DNA of 8,675 bases, from NCBI GenBank assembly GCA_030728545.1, contig JANQZQ010000115.1:5010-13684 (forward strand), written 5' to 3'. Shown in pieces: positions 1-6,566 of the stretch (within the stretch, counting starts at the first letter, position 1; the number at the start of each line of letters is the position of its first letter). Under the pieces are notes generated by a model. That model saw only the letters and a list, made by a program, of their open reading frames with translations. It was not told the origin of the DNA and did not search any database. A program made the position numbers and the translations under genes. This DNA comes from Ilumatobacteraceae bacterium (GTDB lineage Bacteria > Actinomycetota > Acidimicrobiia > Acidimicrobiales > Ilumatobacteraceae).

Positions 1-1
1 T

Positions 2-943
2 GCGACTGGTGTTACGACTGTCGCTACGGCAGTTGCCGTCAGTACACCTTTGGCTAAATCGGCACCGGTCGCAAAACGCATCGCCGAGGTGACTGATGAT
101 TACGAGCGAATTCTCGCGGCCTTGGCCTTGGGCACGCGCGACTATGTGCACAAGAACGGTTTTACGGATGTAGTGCTTGGCTTATCCGGAGGCATCGACT
201 CGGCACTCGTGGCCGCCATTGCTGTTGAGGCTTTGGGCGCCACCCATGTGCACGGCGTGTCGATGCCATCGCGGTACTCGAGCGATGGTTCACAGACCGA
301 CGCTGCAGATCTGGCCCGCAATCTGGGCATCGACATGCGCACGATTCCGATTGAGCCGGCTTTTGCTGCCTACTTGCAGATGACGAGTGACGCGTTTGCT
401 GGTCGCCCTGCTGATCTCACCGAAGAAAATCTGCAGAGCCGTGTGCGGGGAACCACATTGATGGCGCTGTCCAACAAGTTTGGGTGGATGGTGCTCACGA
501 CTGGCAACAAGAGCGAACTGGCCGTGGGCTATTTCACCTTGTACGGCGATTCGGTGGGTGGCTTTGCAATGATCAAAGACATCTTCAAAACTGATGTGTA
601 CGCACTCAGCCATCGCATCAACGAACGGGCCGGGCGCGAGATCATTCCGACCGCAACACTCACCAAAGCACCGTCGGCAGAACTACGACCCGATCAACGC
701 GATGATCAAAGCCTGCCGCCATATGACGTGCTCGACGCTGTACTCGCTTTATATGTAGAGCAGGATTGCACCGCTGCCGAAATTATCGCTTTAGGCCATG
801 ACGAATCGTTGGTGCGACGCATCGTGCGGCTCGTGGATAACAACGAATACAAGCGCCGCCAGTTGGCGCCAGGCGTGCGCGTGACAAGCAAGGCGTTCGG
901 CAAAGATCGCCGTCTGCCGATTACGAATTCGTACCGCGGCTAG
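2..943 (+). CDS. nadE: Glutamine-dependent NAD+ synthetase, C-terminal part (5' end outside window)
   Basis: Catalyses the last step of NAD+ synthesis, the ATP-dependent amidation of nicotinic acid adenine dinucleotide in the cytoplasm. The frame is open to the left edge, so the true start lies outside. A TTG at 50 could be read as a start, but the in-frame Ala/Thr/Val-rich residues before it look like the linker that joins the glutaminase (nitrilase-type) domain to the synthetase domain in actinobacterial two-domain NadE. The 313 residues visible contain the ATP-pyrophosphatase P-loop LGLSGGIDSAL at about residues 59-69, the family segments TTGNKSEL and YGDSVGGFA, and the usual ending FGKDRRLPITNSYRG. 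The synthetase domain is clear; the presence of the upstream glutaminase domain is inferred. The stop codon overlaps the stop of the convergent transporter gene. Confidence 0.95.
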   Translation, partial: ATGVTTVATAVAVSTPLAKSAPVAKRIAEVTDDYERILAALALGTRDYVHKNGFTDVVLGLSGGIDSALVAAIAVEALGATHVHGVSMPSRYSSDGSQTDAADLARNLGIDMRTIPIEPAFAAYLQMTSDAFAGRPADLTEENLQSRVRGTTLMALSNKFGWMVLTTGNKSELAVGYFTLYGDSVGGFAMIKDIFKTDVYALSHRINERAGREIIPTATLTKAPSAELRPDQRDDQSLPPYDVLDAVLALYVEQDCTAAEIIALGHDESLVRRIVRLVDNNEYKRRQLAPGVRVTSKAFGKDRRLPITNSYRG

Positions 944-961
944 ACCGCACTCGTACCGCGG
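929..961. repeat. 11-bp direct repeat across convergent gene ends
   Basis: TCGTACCGCGG occurs at 929-939 and again at 951-961, 22 bp apart in register. The next three bases (CTA and TTA) match at two of three positions. Each copy contains the palindrome CCGCGG. The first copy encodes the last residues of NadE and the second encodes the last residues of the MFS transporter on the other strand. No T-tract or strong hairpin is present, so I do not call a terminator. Confidence 0.5.
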
Positions 962-2133
962 TTAAACAACAAGATGGTGATGCCGCTCAGCACCGCACAC
1001 CCGATGCTGGCCAGAGCCGCACCAGACACCCCGAATTGTTCGTAGAGCAACGTCGCAACAAATGTGAGCACGCCGCGGCCGAACGTGCCGGCACCAATGA
1101 CCAACCCAAAACCCTTGCCGGGTGCAGCACTGAACAAGTTGGTGGCGATTGGCAACATGCTGACCACTGCGAACTCGAAGCCGATGATAAAAACGGCGAG
1201 TGCAACGAGGCCGACCAACAGCACCGAATCAAACCCTGCCAAAACGAGCGCGCTTGGCACCATCAAACCGGCACCGAGTGCGACACTGCGTTCTTTGCCG
1301 ACGCGATCGGTGAGTTTCGCACTAGCGATTGAAGAAAGCAATTCGCCGGCCCCTAAGGCAAACCCGACGGCCGCAATGCCCGAGGCACCAAAGTTGAAGT
1401 CGTCGGCCAGCCAAGCGCCAAACGTGACGAACAAACATTGGCTGGCGCCCATCAAGCCAAACATTGACAGCGGGACTAGCCAACCGTTCGGCGCCATTCG
1501 TGCACCTGGCACTGCCACTGGTGTTTCGCTAGTGACCACGACCTCGCCACTGGCGCGGATGCGACGATCGAGCCACACCGCACACATTGCAACGGCGACT
1601 CCGCCGATTGCGCTAGCCACCCGCCAAGATGACGCAGCGGTGATCAACCCAAGCGCCGACACGCCGAGCAGCAGGCTGAGTGCCCACGATGTTTCGGTGA
1701 TGCCAACGACGCGACCACGTCGGGCGTACGGCACCCGATCACTGATCCACGCTGCCATGCTGAGATCGAAACATGACTTGAGCAAGTTGAGCGTCGTGAG
1801 CCCGACACACAGCACGATCAAGTTCGGGGCTGCCGCCATCATCATGATGCCGATGAATGCACCGATGAGACCTACTGCCATTGATGTACGTCGTGAAACA
1901 CGATCCACAAAGTTGCCCAGCGCTGGTGCGAGAAAACCAGCTAACTCAGAAATACTGATGACCAGCCCCACCCTGGTTATGGAAACGTCGAACCCCTGCG
2001 CCTGGCCAGCGATGATGGCGATGAATGGTGGAGCAAATCGGTAACACGTGTTGGCCGCTATTCGGGTGACGGTGAGCGGCAGTAAGGCGTCGCGAACGGC
2101 AGCGTCGTACGACGTGTCAAGCAGGCGACGCAC
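940..2133 (-). CDS. MFS transporter
   Basis: A 397-residue integral membrane protein, the usual length for a 12-helix major facilitator superfamily carrier. Hydrophobic segments run through the chain, for example about 34-44, 54-72, 86-112, 147-187, 217-240, 252-270, 284-318, 342-364 and 371-390. The loop-2 motif A of MFS is visible as GNFVDRVSRR (73-82), and a second copy after the central loop as AKLTDRVGKERS (272-283), showing the two six-helix halves. A polar loop at about 188-215 separates them. The substrate cannot be read from sequence; a drug/metabolite exporter is one possibility. The start is GTG at 2133, 11 bp after the phosphatase stop codon, with no obvious Shine-Dalgarno sequence, so translation is probably coupled to that gene. 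Its TAG stop overlaps the nadE stop in the shared CTAG. Confidence 0.88.
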   Translation of the reverse strand: MRRLLDTSYDAAVRDALLPLTVTRIAANTCYRFAPPFIAIIAGQAQGFDVSITRVGLVISISELAGFLAPALGNFVDRVSRRTSMAVGLIGAFIGIMMMAAAPNLIVLCVGLTTLNLLKSCFDLSMAAWISDRVPYARRGRVVGITETSWALSLLLGVSALGLITAASSWRVASAIGGVAVAMCAVWLDRRIRASGEVVVTSETPVAVPGARMAPNGWLVPLSMFGLMGASQCLFVTFGAWLADDFNFGASGIAAVGFALGAGELLSSIASAKLTDRVGKERSVALGAGLMVPSALVLAGFDSVLLVGLVALAVFIIGFEFAVVSMLPIATNLFSAAPGKGFGLVIGAGTFGRGVLTFVATLLYEQFGVSGAALASIGCAVLSGITILLFNRGTSAV

Positions 2134-2144
2134 AGCGAACGACG

Positions 2145-2756
2145 CTAGACCGAATCGTTCGTTGTGGCTCGCGCGTTGGTGGCGAGCGAGATGTAGTCAC
2201 CAGCCACGAGTTGACCAACCGAGTCGGTGCTGAACGTGCATCCTTCAAGATTGTGCAGACGGCGATCAGGCACCTGCATCAGCCGACGAACCGTGCGAAT
2301 GACTCCGCTATGGCTCACCACAAGCACTCGATTGCCGACTTGCATATGTTCATGTAGCGCCATAGTCACACGAGCAAACACAGCATTGGCAGGCTCGAAA
2401 TTAGGAGGAGTCCGACGGTCGCGCAAATAGTTGGGATATTGAGTCTCGATTTCGTGTTCACGCAAGCCCTCCCACGGGCCCACATCGGTTTCTACAAGAC
2501 GCTCGTCGAGTTGTGGAGTGCCAAGACCCAGCCGATTGGCGATGATTTCGGCGGTTTCGCGGGCCCGCGACAACGTGCTGGCAACCACTCGGGCGATACC
2601 GATGTTGAGACTCAGCAGATGTTCGGCGGCTTCGGCAGCCTGGGCGCGGCCAGCATCAGTGAGTTGGGTGTCGGCACGCCCTTGCCATTTGCCCAGCACG
2701 TTCCACTCTGATTCGCCGTGGCGCACCACGATGAGCGGCGAATGATGTGTTGTCAT
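2145..2756 (-). CDS. Histidine phosphatase family protein (phosphoglycerate mutase-like)
   Basis: A branch-1 histidine phosphatase of 203 residues. The N-terminus carries the phospho-acceptor motif VVRHGESEWN (His13), followed by WQGRADTQLTDAGRAQA, the STLSRARETA arginine segment, the catalytic acid region ERLVETDVGPWEG, and the second histidine in VVSHSGVIRTV. Its size and WQGRAD segment fit the PhoE/CobC/GpgP-like phosphatases better than true dPGM mutases, which are about 230-250 residues; the substrate is unknown. I chose ATG 2756 because the RHG strand normally starts within about 10 residues of the N-terminus. An ATG at 2804 would add 16 Pro/Thr-rich residues and is a real alternative; neither start has a clear Shine-Dalgarno. 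The frame stays open further upstream into the divergent gene, which is an artefact. Probably cotranscribed with the MFS gene. Confidence 0.9.
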   Translation of the reverse strand: MTTHHSPLIVVRHGESEWNVLGKWQGRADTQLTDAGRAQAAEAAEHLLSLNIGIARVVASTLSRARETAEIIANRLGLGTPQLDERLVETDVGPWEGLREHEIETQYPNYLRDRRTPPNFEPANAVFARVTMALHEHMQVGNRVLVVSHSGVIRTVRRLMQVPDRRLHNLEGCTFSTDSVGQLVAGDYISLATNARATTNDSV

Positions 2757-2832
2757 CAAAGTTGCGGGCTGCGGTGTCGACGGGTCGTGGTTTGTTGGAT
2801 GCATGGTGGAGAGGCTTAGATGTTCCCGTCGC

Positions 2833-2864
2833 AGGGTAGTCGCTTGGGTACGCTGACCACGTGG
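2833..2864 (+). promoter_or_regulatory. Divergent promoter region; leaderless -10 box for the fusion-gene operon
   Basis: TACGCT at 2849-2854 fits the actinobacterial -10 pattern TANNNT and ends 6 nt before the GTG at 2861, which would place the transcription start at or next to the start codon. No Shine-Dalgarno is present. On the other strand TACCCT (2838-2833) could serve the phosphatase gene. An 8-bp palindrome CCACGTGG (2857-2864) lies across the GTG and could be an operator or chance. I see no convincing -35 element. All of this is inferred from pattern alone. Confidence 0.4.
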
Positions 2865-3586
2865 CACGGCTCTTGCTTTTTGCGTCAGCCCGTGAAGCCG
2901 CCGGAACACCACGCGACACCATCGCTGGTGCAACTGTGGCCGAAGTTCTGTCGAGTGCCAAGCAACAGTTCGGCCCATCATTTGCCAGCGTGTTGGAATC
3001 TTGCACGGTGTGGCTCAACGGCGAAGAATGCACACCAGATGCCGTCGTGAGCGAATCTGACGAGGTGGCGATTTTGCCTCCGGTTTCTGGTGGCGCTAAC
3101 GATTTCTCGGCTCTCACGTTGCCCGAAGTGCGAGCACTACGCACCGAACTACAAGTTGCCGAAGATGCGGTGTCGTTCGTGCGACGAATGGCCCAGGGAA
3201 GACTCGACATGGTGCGCGAAGAGCAACGCCGTCGCTCCACGGGCGAAGAAGCACTGCTGGATGTCACCGATGGCATCGCCCGAGTGTTTGCAGCCGAGCG
3301 GGGCACGGGTTCGAATCGTCCTCCACGCGACACTGCCGTAGTTGCTGAGCATCCGCTGCTGAGTGAACTTGAGGCGCTGTGTGTGGAGTCGGGGTTCGGC
3401 AACCTGCGCAATTTGGATGACGCCGACTTGGTGTCGTGTCGCACGGTGCTTGCTGAGTTTGAGTCGCGGATGTCAATCGAACGAAAGCAGTTGTTCACGC
3501 GCATCGACGAACTGTCTGAAGAACTCGTGCAGCGCTATCGCACCTCGTCATCGGATGTGGATTCGTTGCTCGACGAAGGTCGCTAG
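2861..3586 (+). CDS. MoaD-like domain fused to RsiG-like c-di-GMP-binding anti-sigma domain
   Basis: A 241-residue two-domain protein. Residues 1-78 form a MoaD/ThiS beta-grasp domain: it begins RLLLFASAREAAGT, continues with VWLNGEE, and ends DEVAILPPVSGG, with the Gly-Gly at 77-78 where free MoaD would stop. From about 84 the chain is helical and charged and resembles RsiG (AmfC, 'aerial mycelium formation protein'), the anti-sigma factor that holds sigma-WhiG when loaded with c-di-GMP. The known ligand signature E(X)3S(X)2R(X)3Q(X)3D is exact at E101-S105-R108-Q112-D116. A second copy is E201-S205-R208-F212-D216, with Q replaced by F. A variable linker (about 122-160) separates the two helical parts. 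One uninterrupted frame encodes both domains. GTG 2861 matches the normal MoaD N-terminus. It heads an operon with an XRE protein and mshA. No sigma factor gene is in the window. Domain calls are firm; function in this organism is inferred. Confidence 0.85.
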   Translation: MARLLLFASAREAAGTPRDTIAGATVAEVLSSAKQQFGPSFASVLESCTVWLNGEECTPDAVVSESDEVAILPPVSGGANDFSALTLPEVRALRTELQVAEDAVSFVRRMAQGRLDMVREEQRRRSTGEEALLDVTDGIARVFAAERGTGSNRPPRDTAVVAEHPLLSELEALCVESGFGNLRNLDDADLVSCRTVLAEFESRMSIERKQLFTRIDELSEELVQRYRTSSSDVDSLLDEGR

Positions 3587-3589
3587 AGC

Positions 3590-3937
3590 GTGTCGAGTCG
3601 CAAACGCCCGGACCTCGGTGCGTTCATTCGCCAGCAGCGCGAGATCGCCCAGCAATCCATTCGTGATTTAGCAAAACGTGCCGGTGTTTCGAACCCTTAT
3701 TTGTCACAAATTGAACGCGGTTTGCGCAAGCCATCGGCAGACATCTTGCAGCAGATTGCCCGCGCGTTGGAAATATCTGCCGAGACGCTGTATGAACGCG
3801 CTGGAATGATGGACCCCAAAGAAGCACAGGGCAATGCGGTGGTCGACGCCGTGGCCAATGACACTCGGCTCAATGACGAGCAAAAGCAGGCGATGTTGGC
3901 GATCTATCGCAGCTTCGTTGTAGGAGATACGCCGTAG
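3590..3937 (+). CDS. Small XRE-family helix-turn-helix DNA-binding protein
   Basis: A 115-residue protein. Residues about 9-66 form a Cro/C1-type HTH: FIRQQREIAQQSIRDLAKRA, then the turn and recognition helix VSNPYLSQIERG, then a conserved PSADILQQIARAL helix. The tail (about 75-115) is helical and holds no effector domain I recognise, so it is probably a dimerising DNA-binding protein. The GTG start lies 3 bp after the fusion-gene stop, with GAAGG at 3575-3579 as a plausible ribosome binding site spaced 10 nt. The tight spacing places it in the same transcript as the c-di-GMP domain protein and mshA. It may autoregulate the operon or regulate mshA; nothing in the sequence decides this. Confidence 0.9.
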   Translation: MSSRKRPDLGAFIRQQREIAQQSIRDLAKRAGVSNPYLSQIERGLRKPSADILQQIARALEISAETLYERAGMMDPKEAQGNAVVDAVANDTRLNDEQKQAMLAIYRSFVVGDTP

Positions 3938-3942
3938 CCAGA

Positions 3943-3959
3943 TAGGTTCAGAGGAGATG
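3943..3959 (+). promoter_or_regulatory. Possible internal leaderless promoter for mshA
   Basis: TAGGTT (3943-3948) fits TANNNT and ends 8 nt before ATG 3957. The GAGGAG at 3951-3956 touches the ATG directly, too close to act as a normal ribosome binding site for that codon. A leaderless mshA transcript is therefore possible in addition to operon read-through. Confidence 0.35.
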
Positions 3960-5183
3960 GCTGCAACCCCTGCGCAGCGCGTAGCCGTGCTGTCTTTACA
4001 CACGTCACCGCTGGCCCAACCTGGCGTCGGTGATGGCGGCGGCATGAACGTGTATGTGCGCGAACTCACCTCGTCGTTGGCGCGTCTCGGCGTGGAGTGC
4101 ACCACCTACACACGTGCGTGGAAGCGTGGCTTGCCCGACGTCGTGGAAATCGAGCCCAACCATCGACTCGTGCATGTGCGGGCTGGTGATGTCGACTTGC
4201 CGAAGGAACAATTGATCAACATCGTTCCCGAGTTCACCGATGCGGTGGGCCACTATATTCGCACGCACTCCCGTGCCCAAGTGATTCACGCCAACTATTG
4301 GCTTTCGGGGTTGGCGGGGCATCAACTCAAGCACGAACTGAATCTGCCGCTTGTGACCACGTTTCACACGCTGGCACGAGTAAAGGCAATGCACGGAGAC
4401 GCTGAGTCGGCTGCCAGAGAATTGACCGAGTCGGCAATCATCGGTTGCAGCGATGCCATCTTTGTGTCGTGCGAAGAAGAGCGTCAGCAATTTCGTGAGG
4501 TGTACGGTGCGTCGCCTGGCACTGTCGAAGTGATTACCCCAGGTGTTGATCGCGCCTATTTTTCACCTGGCAGTCGCGCGGGTGCGCGCAGTGCTCTTGG
4601 TCTGGCAAGCCATCCGGTGCTGTTGTTTGTGGGTCGTATCCAGCCGTTGAAAGGTGTCGACGTTGCAGTCGAGACGCTGGCTGCGCTGTCGCACCGTGAT
4701 GCTGTGTTGCTCATCGTTGGTGGGGCAAGTGGCATGGCCGGTGACCTCGAGTTGGCGCGTGTCATTGCACTTGCTGAACGCCTTGGCGTATCTGATCGAG
4801 TGAAGTTCATTGCGCCGCAACCGCATCATCTATTGAGCACGTATTATCGCGCCGCCGACGTGGTGCTGGTTCCGTCGCGCAGCGAGAGTTTTGGTCTGGT
4901 TGCACTCGAAGCCTCGGCTTGCGGCACACCCGTTGTTGCCACAGCTGTGGGGGGCTTATTGTCGCTGGTTGAAGATGGCGTCAACGGCTTCTTGGTGCCT
5001 GATCGCGATGTAGATCTCTTCGCTCGACGCGTAACCGAGGTGCTTGATGATTCGCATTTGGCACAGCGAATGAGCAGCCAAGCAGTATTGCGCAGCTCTC
5101 GATACTCATGGCAGCATGCCGCGATGCGCATGCGTCGTGTCGTTGCCGAATTCGCTCGGCGCGATCTCGTACTTTGCGAATAG
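3957..5183 (+). CDS. mshA: D-inositol-3-phosphate glycosyltransferase MshA (mycothiol synthesis)
   Basis: Transfers GlcNAc from UDP-GlcNAc to 1L-myo-inositol-1-phosphate, the first committed step of mycothiol, the main low-molecular-weight thiol of actinobacteria. The 408-residue length and GT4 (GT-B fold) layout fit the family. The N-terminal domain carries the MshA hallmark HTSPLAQPGVGDGGGMNVYV (15-34), with the glycine-rich loop that contacts the nucleotide sugar, and FHTLARVKAM (136-145). The C-terminal domain has FVGRIQPLKGVD (224-235), VPSRSESFGLVALEASACGTPVVA and the retaining-enzyme EX7E pair E310/E318. ATG 3957 gives the usual short N-terminus before the first beta strand. It is followed 7 bp later by a ybjN-family gene, the same order as Rv0486-Rv0487 in M. 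tuberculosis. Its presence implies the host makes mycothiol, although mshB, mshC and mshD are not in this window. Confidence 0.95.
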   Translation: MAATPAQRVAVLSLHTSPLAQPGVGDGGGMNVYVRELTSSLARLGVECTTYTRAWKRGLPDVVEIEPNHRLVHVRAGDVDLPKEQLINIVPEFTDAVGHYIRTHSRAQVIHANYWLSGLAGHQLKHELNLPLVTTFHTLARVKAMHGDAESAARELTESAIIGCSDAIFVSCEEERQQFREVYGASPGTVEVITPGVDRAYFSPGSRAGARSALGLASHPVLLFVGRIQPLKGVDVAVETLAALSHRDAVLLIVGGASGMAGDLELARVIALAERLGVSDRVKFIAPQPHHLLSTYYRAADVVLVPSRSESFGLVALEASACGTPVVATAVGGLLSLVEDGVNGFLVPDRDVDLFARRVTEVLDDSHLAQRMSSQAVLRSSRYSWQHAAMRMRRVVAEFARRDLVLCE

Positions 5184-5190
5184 CCGCACA

Positions 5191-5658
5191 ATGAGCGACC
5201 TCTTTGACGAAGGCCAGCGCGCCACGCTGGAGCGACGCATCGACGAGTGGCTTGCCACGGTGCACACCCAACACCCACAGACAGTGGCAACGGGGCGGGC
5301 CAGCGATGACCCTGATCGCTGGATGGTGCGGCTGCACGGTGAAGCCAAGGAATTCACCACGATTTGGCTACGCCTCGGGCAGCGCACATTGCGGTATGAA
5401 ACGTATGTGATGCCGTACCCCGAAGAACACGCCAGTGAGGTCTTTGAATTGTTGCTGCGCCGCAACGAACGACTCGTTGGGGCCCACTATGCACTCGGCG
5501 CCGAACAAGCAGTCTTTCTCACCGGCGAGCTAGTGCTGACCGCAGTGGTCGAAGCAGAACTCGATCGCATCATCGGCACACTTTTTGCAACCGTCGAAGC
5601 CCACTTTGATGAACTCGTACGGCTGGGCTTTGCCAGCAGATTCTTGACTGCTGAGTAG
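5191..5658 (+). CDS. YbjN-domain protein
   Basis: A 155-residue soluble protein of the YbjN family, which has a fold like type III secretion chaperones; its biochemical role is not established. Visible family features are the strand pattern WMVRLHGEAKEFTTIWLRLGQRTLRYETYVMPYPEEH (residues about 44-80), the helix FELLLRRNERLVGAHYAL, and the closing helical segment ELDRIIGTLFATVEAHFDELVRLGF. The frame is open upstream into the mshA 3' end, but ATG 5191, 7 bp after the mshA stop, gives the expected start and avoids a long overlap. No clear Shine-Dalgarno, so coupling to mshA is likely. Conserved linkage with mshA suggests a shared process, perhaps as a chaperone or adaptor; that is inference. Confidence 0.85.
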   Translation: MSDLFDEGQRATLERRIDEWLATVHTQHPQTVATGRASDDPDRWMVRLHGEAKEFTTIWLRLGQRTLRYETYVMPYPEEHASEVFELLLRRNERLVGAHYALGAEQAVFLTGELVLTAVVEAELDRIIGTLFATVEAHFDELVRLGFASRFLTAE

Positions 5659-5668
5659 CCTTCGCGGA

Positions 5669-6466
5669 GTGGCAACTGGTGCGGTGCTCGCCATCATTGG
5701 CGGCGGCAACATGGGTTGTGCCATGGTGCAGGGCTTGTTGCGCGCCGGACACGCGGCCGGCGACCTGGTGGTTGTCGAAACCAGCGCTGAGCGTCGTGCC
5801 GAACTAACAAAACTCTTTACGGGCATCCACATTGCTGCAGACACACCACGCTGTGATGAAGCAATCATTGCGGTGAAGCCTGCCGATGTGGCGACTGCCT
5901 GCGAGAGGGTCGTTGCGGCTGGCGCACGACGGGTGATTTCTATCGCGGCGGGGGTGCGAATTGCGGCAATCCAAGCTGCCTGCGGTGTCGACGTGCGAGT
6001 TATTCGAGCGATGCCAAACACCCCAGCAGTCGTCGGTCTTTCGGCAACTGCGATGGCTGTCTCTCACACTTGTGACGATGCGGACCGCACCTGGGCTCGC
6101 ACGCTGTTGCAAAGCATCGGCATTGTTGTGGAGATTGACGAGGCAATGCTGGATGCATTTACAGGCTTGATTGGCTCGGGGCCGGCGTATGTGTTTTACG
6201 TAGCCGAATCACTGCAGGCAGCAGCAGTTGCGGAGGGTTTTGACGAAGCAACGAGTGCCAAGTTGGTAGCGCAACTGCTTGTGGGTGCTGCTGCGTTGTT
6301 GGAACGTGAACCTCAACACGCCCGCGAGTTGCGACAACGAGTCACTTCACCAAATGGAACTACGGCCGCGGGCGTCGCTGCGTTGAATGACCGCAAGACG
6401 CATGACGCGTTTGTCGCTGCAGTGCGAGCAGCGACGCAGCGCAGCAAAGAACTCGGCGATGCGTAG
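5669..6466 (+). CDS. proC: Pyrroline-5-carboxylate reductase
   Basis: Reduces 1-pyrroline-5-carboxylate to L-proline with NAD(P)H, the last step of proline synthesis. The 265 residues match the usual length. The N-terminal Rossmann domain starts with the dinucleotide-binding loop IIGGGNMG (9-16). The middle has AVKPADV and RAMPNTPAVVG (113-123). The C-terminal dimerisation domain holds TGLIGSGPAYVFYVAESL and the P5CR signature VTSPNGTTAAGVAAL (225-239). The start GTG 5669 lies 10 bp after the ybjN stop. The GGAG there overlaps the start codon, so the ribosome binding site is unclear, and a GTG at 5684 would leave the first beta strand intact and cannot be ruled out. It is the last gene of the operon. 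Confidence 0.95.
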   Translation: MATGAVLAIIGGGNMGCAMVQGLLRAGHAAGDLVVVETSAERRAELTKLFTGIHIAADTPRCDEAIIAVKPADVATACERVVAAGARRVISIAAGVRIAAIQAACGVDVRVIRAMPNTPAVVGLSATAMAVSHTCDDADRTWARTLLQSIGIVVEIDEAMLDAFTGLIGSGPAYVFYVAESLQAAAVAEGFDEATSAKLVAQLLVGAAALLEREPQHARELRQRVTSPNGTTAAGVAALNDRKTHDAFVAAVRAATQRSKELGDA

Positions 6467-6524
6467 CAGCGCTCACGTCAGGATAGCAACCTCGAATCCT
6501 GCCCAGTGGTCGGCGGGTAGCGCG

Positions 6525-6558
6525 GCAAAAACTCTGCAAAGTTGGTGTTGCATTTTGC
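6525..6558 (+). repeat. AT-rich nested inverted repeat upstream of the RNA candidate
   Basis: GCAAAA (6525-6530) pairs with TTTTGC (6553-6558), and inside it TGCAA (6535-6539) pairs with TTGCA (6548-6552). Together they make an 11-bp stem interrupted by a 4-nt bulge, with an 8-nt loop. It sits where a promoter or operator for the structured RNA would be expected, in sequence more AT-rich than its surroundings. It could be an operator, a weak 3' structure of the proC transcript, or chance. Confidence 0.35.
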
Positions 6559-6566
6559 TAAACGGT

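Noticed and set aside
1064..2044. Long open frame on the + strand (326 codons) opposite the MFS gene
   Set aside because: The translation is Pro/Ala/Thr/Ser-rich with no domain, and it is antisense to a gene with clear MFS motifs. A codon-bias shadow.
2757..2981. Upstream extension of the histidine phosphatase frame
   Set aside because: It would run through the divergent promoter and into the fusion gene; the added residues are Arg/His-rich with no family match. ATG 2804 remains possible, but nothing further upstream.
3307..3318. GGTTCGAATC T-loop-like string inside the fusion gene
   Set aside because: The flanks do not form a T-stem and the string lies within a well-supported coding frame.
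2656..3504. Long open frame on the - strand (282 codons) opposite the fusion gene
   Set aside because: Low-complexity Ser/Arg/Thr-rich product spanning the divergent promoter and two real genes. A shadow of the fusion gene.
5116..5190. Extended N-terminus of the YbjN protein from an ATG inside mshA
   Set aside because: It would overlap mshA by about 68 bp and add Cys/Ser-rich residues unlike the family. ATG 5191 sits 7 bp after the mshA stop and fits.
6478..6505. tRNA-like T-loop CTCGAATCCTGCC downstream of proC, with a CAGGAT/ATCCTG hairpin, as a tRNA or att-site remnant
   Set aside because: The 5' side of the T-stem does not pair next to the loop, no acceptor or anticodon arm is present, and no integrase or mobile gene is nearby.
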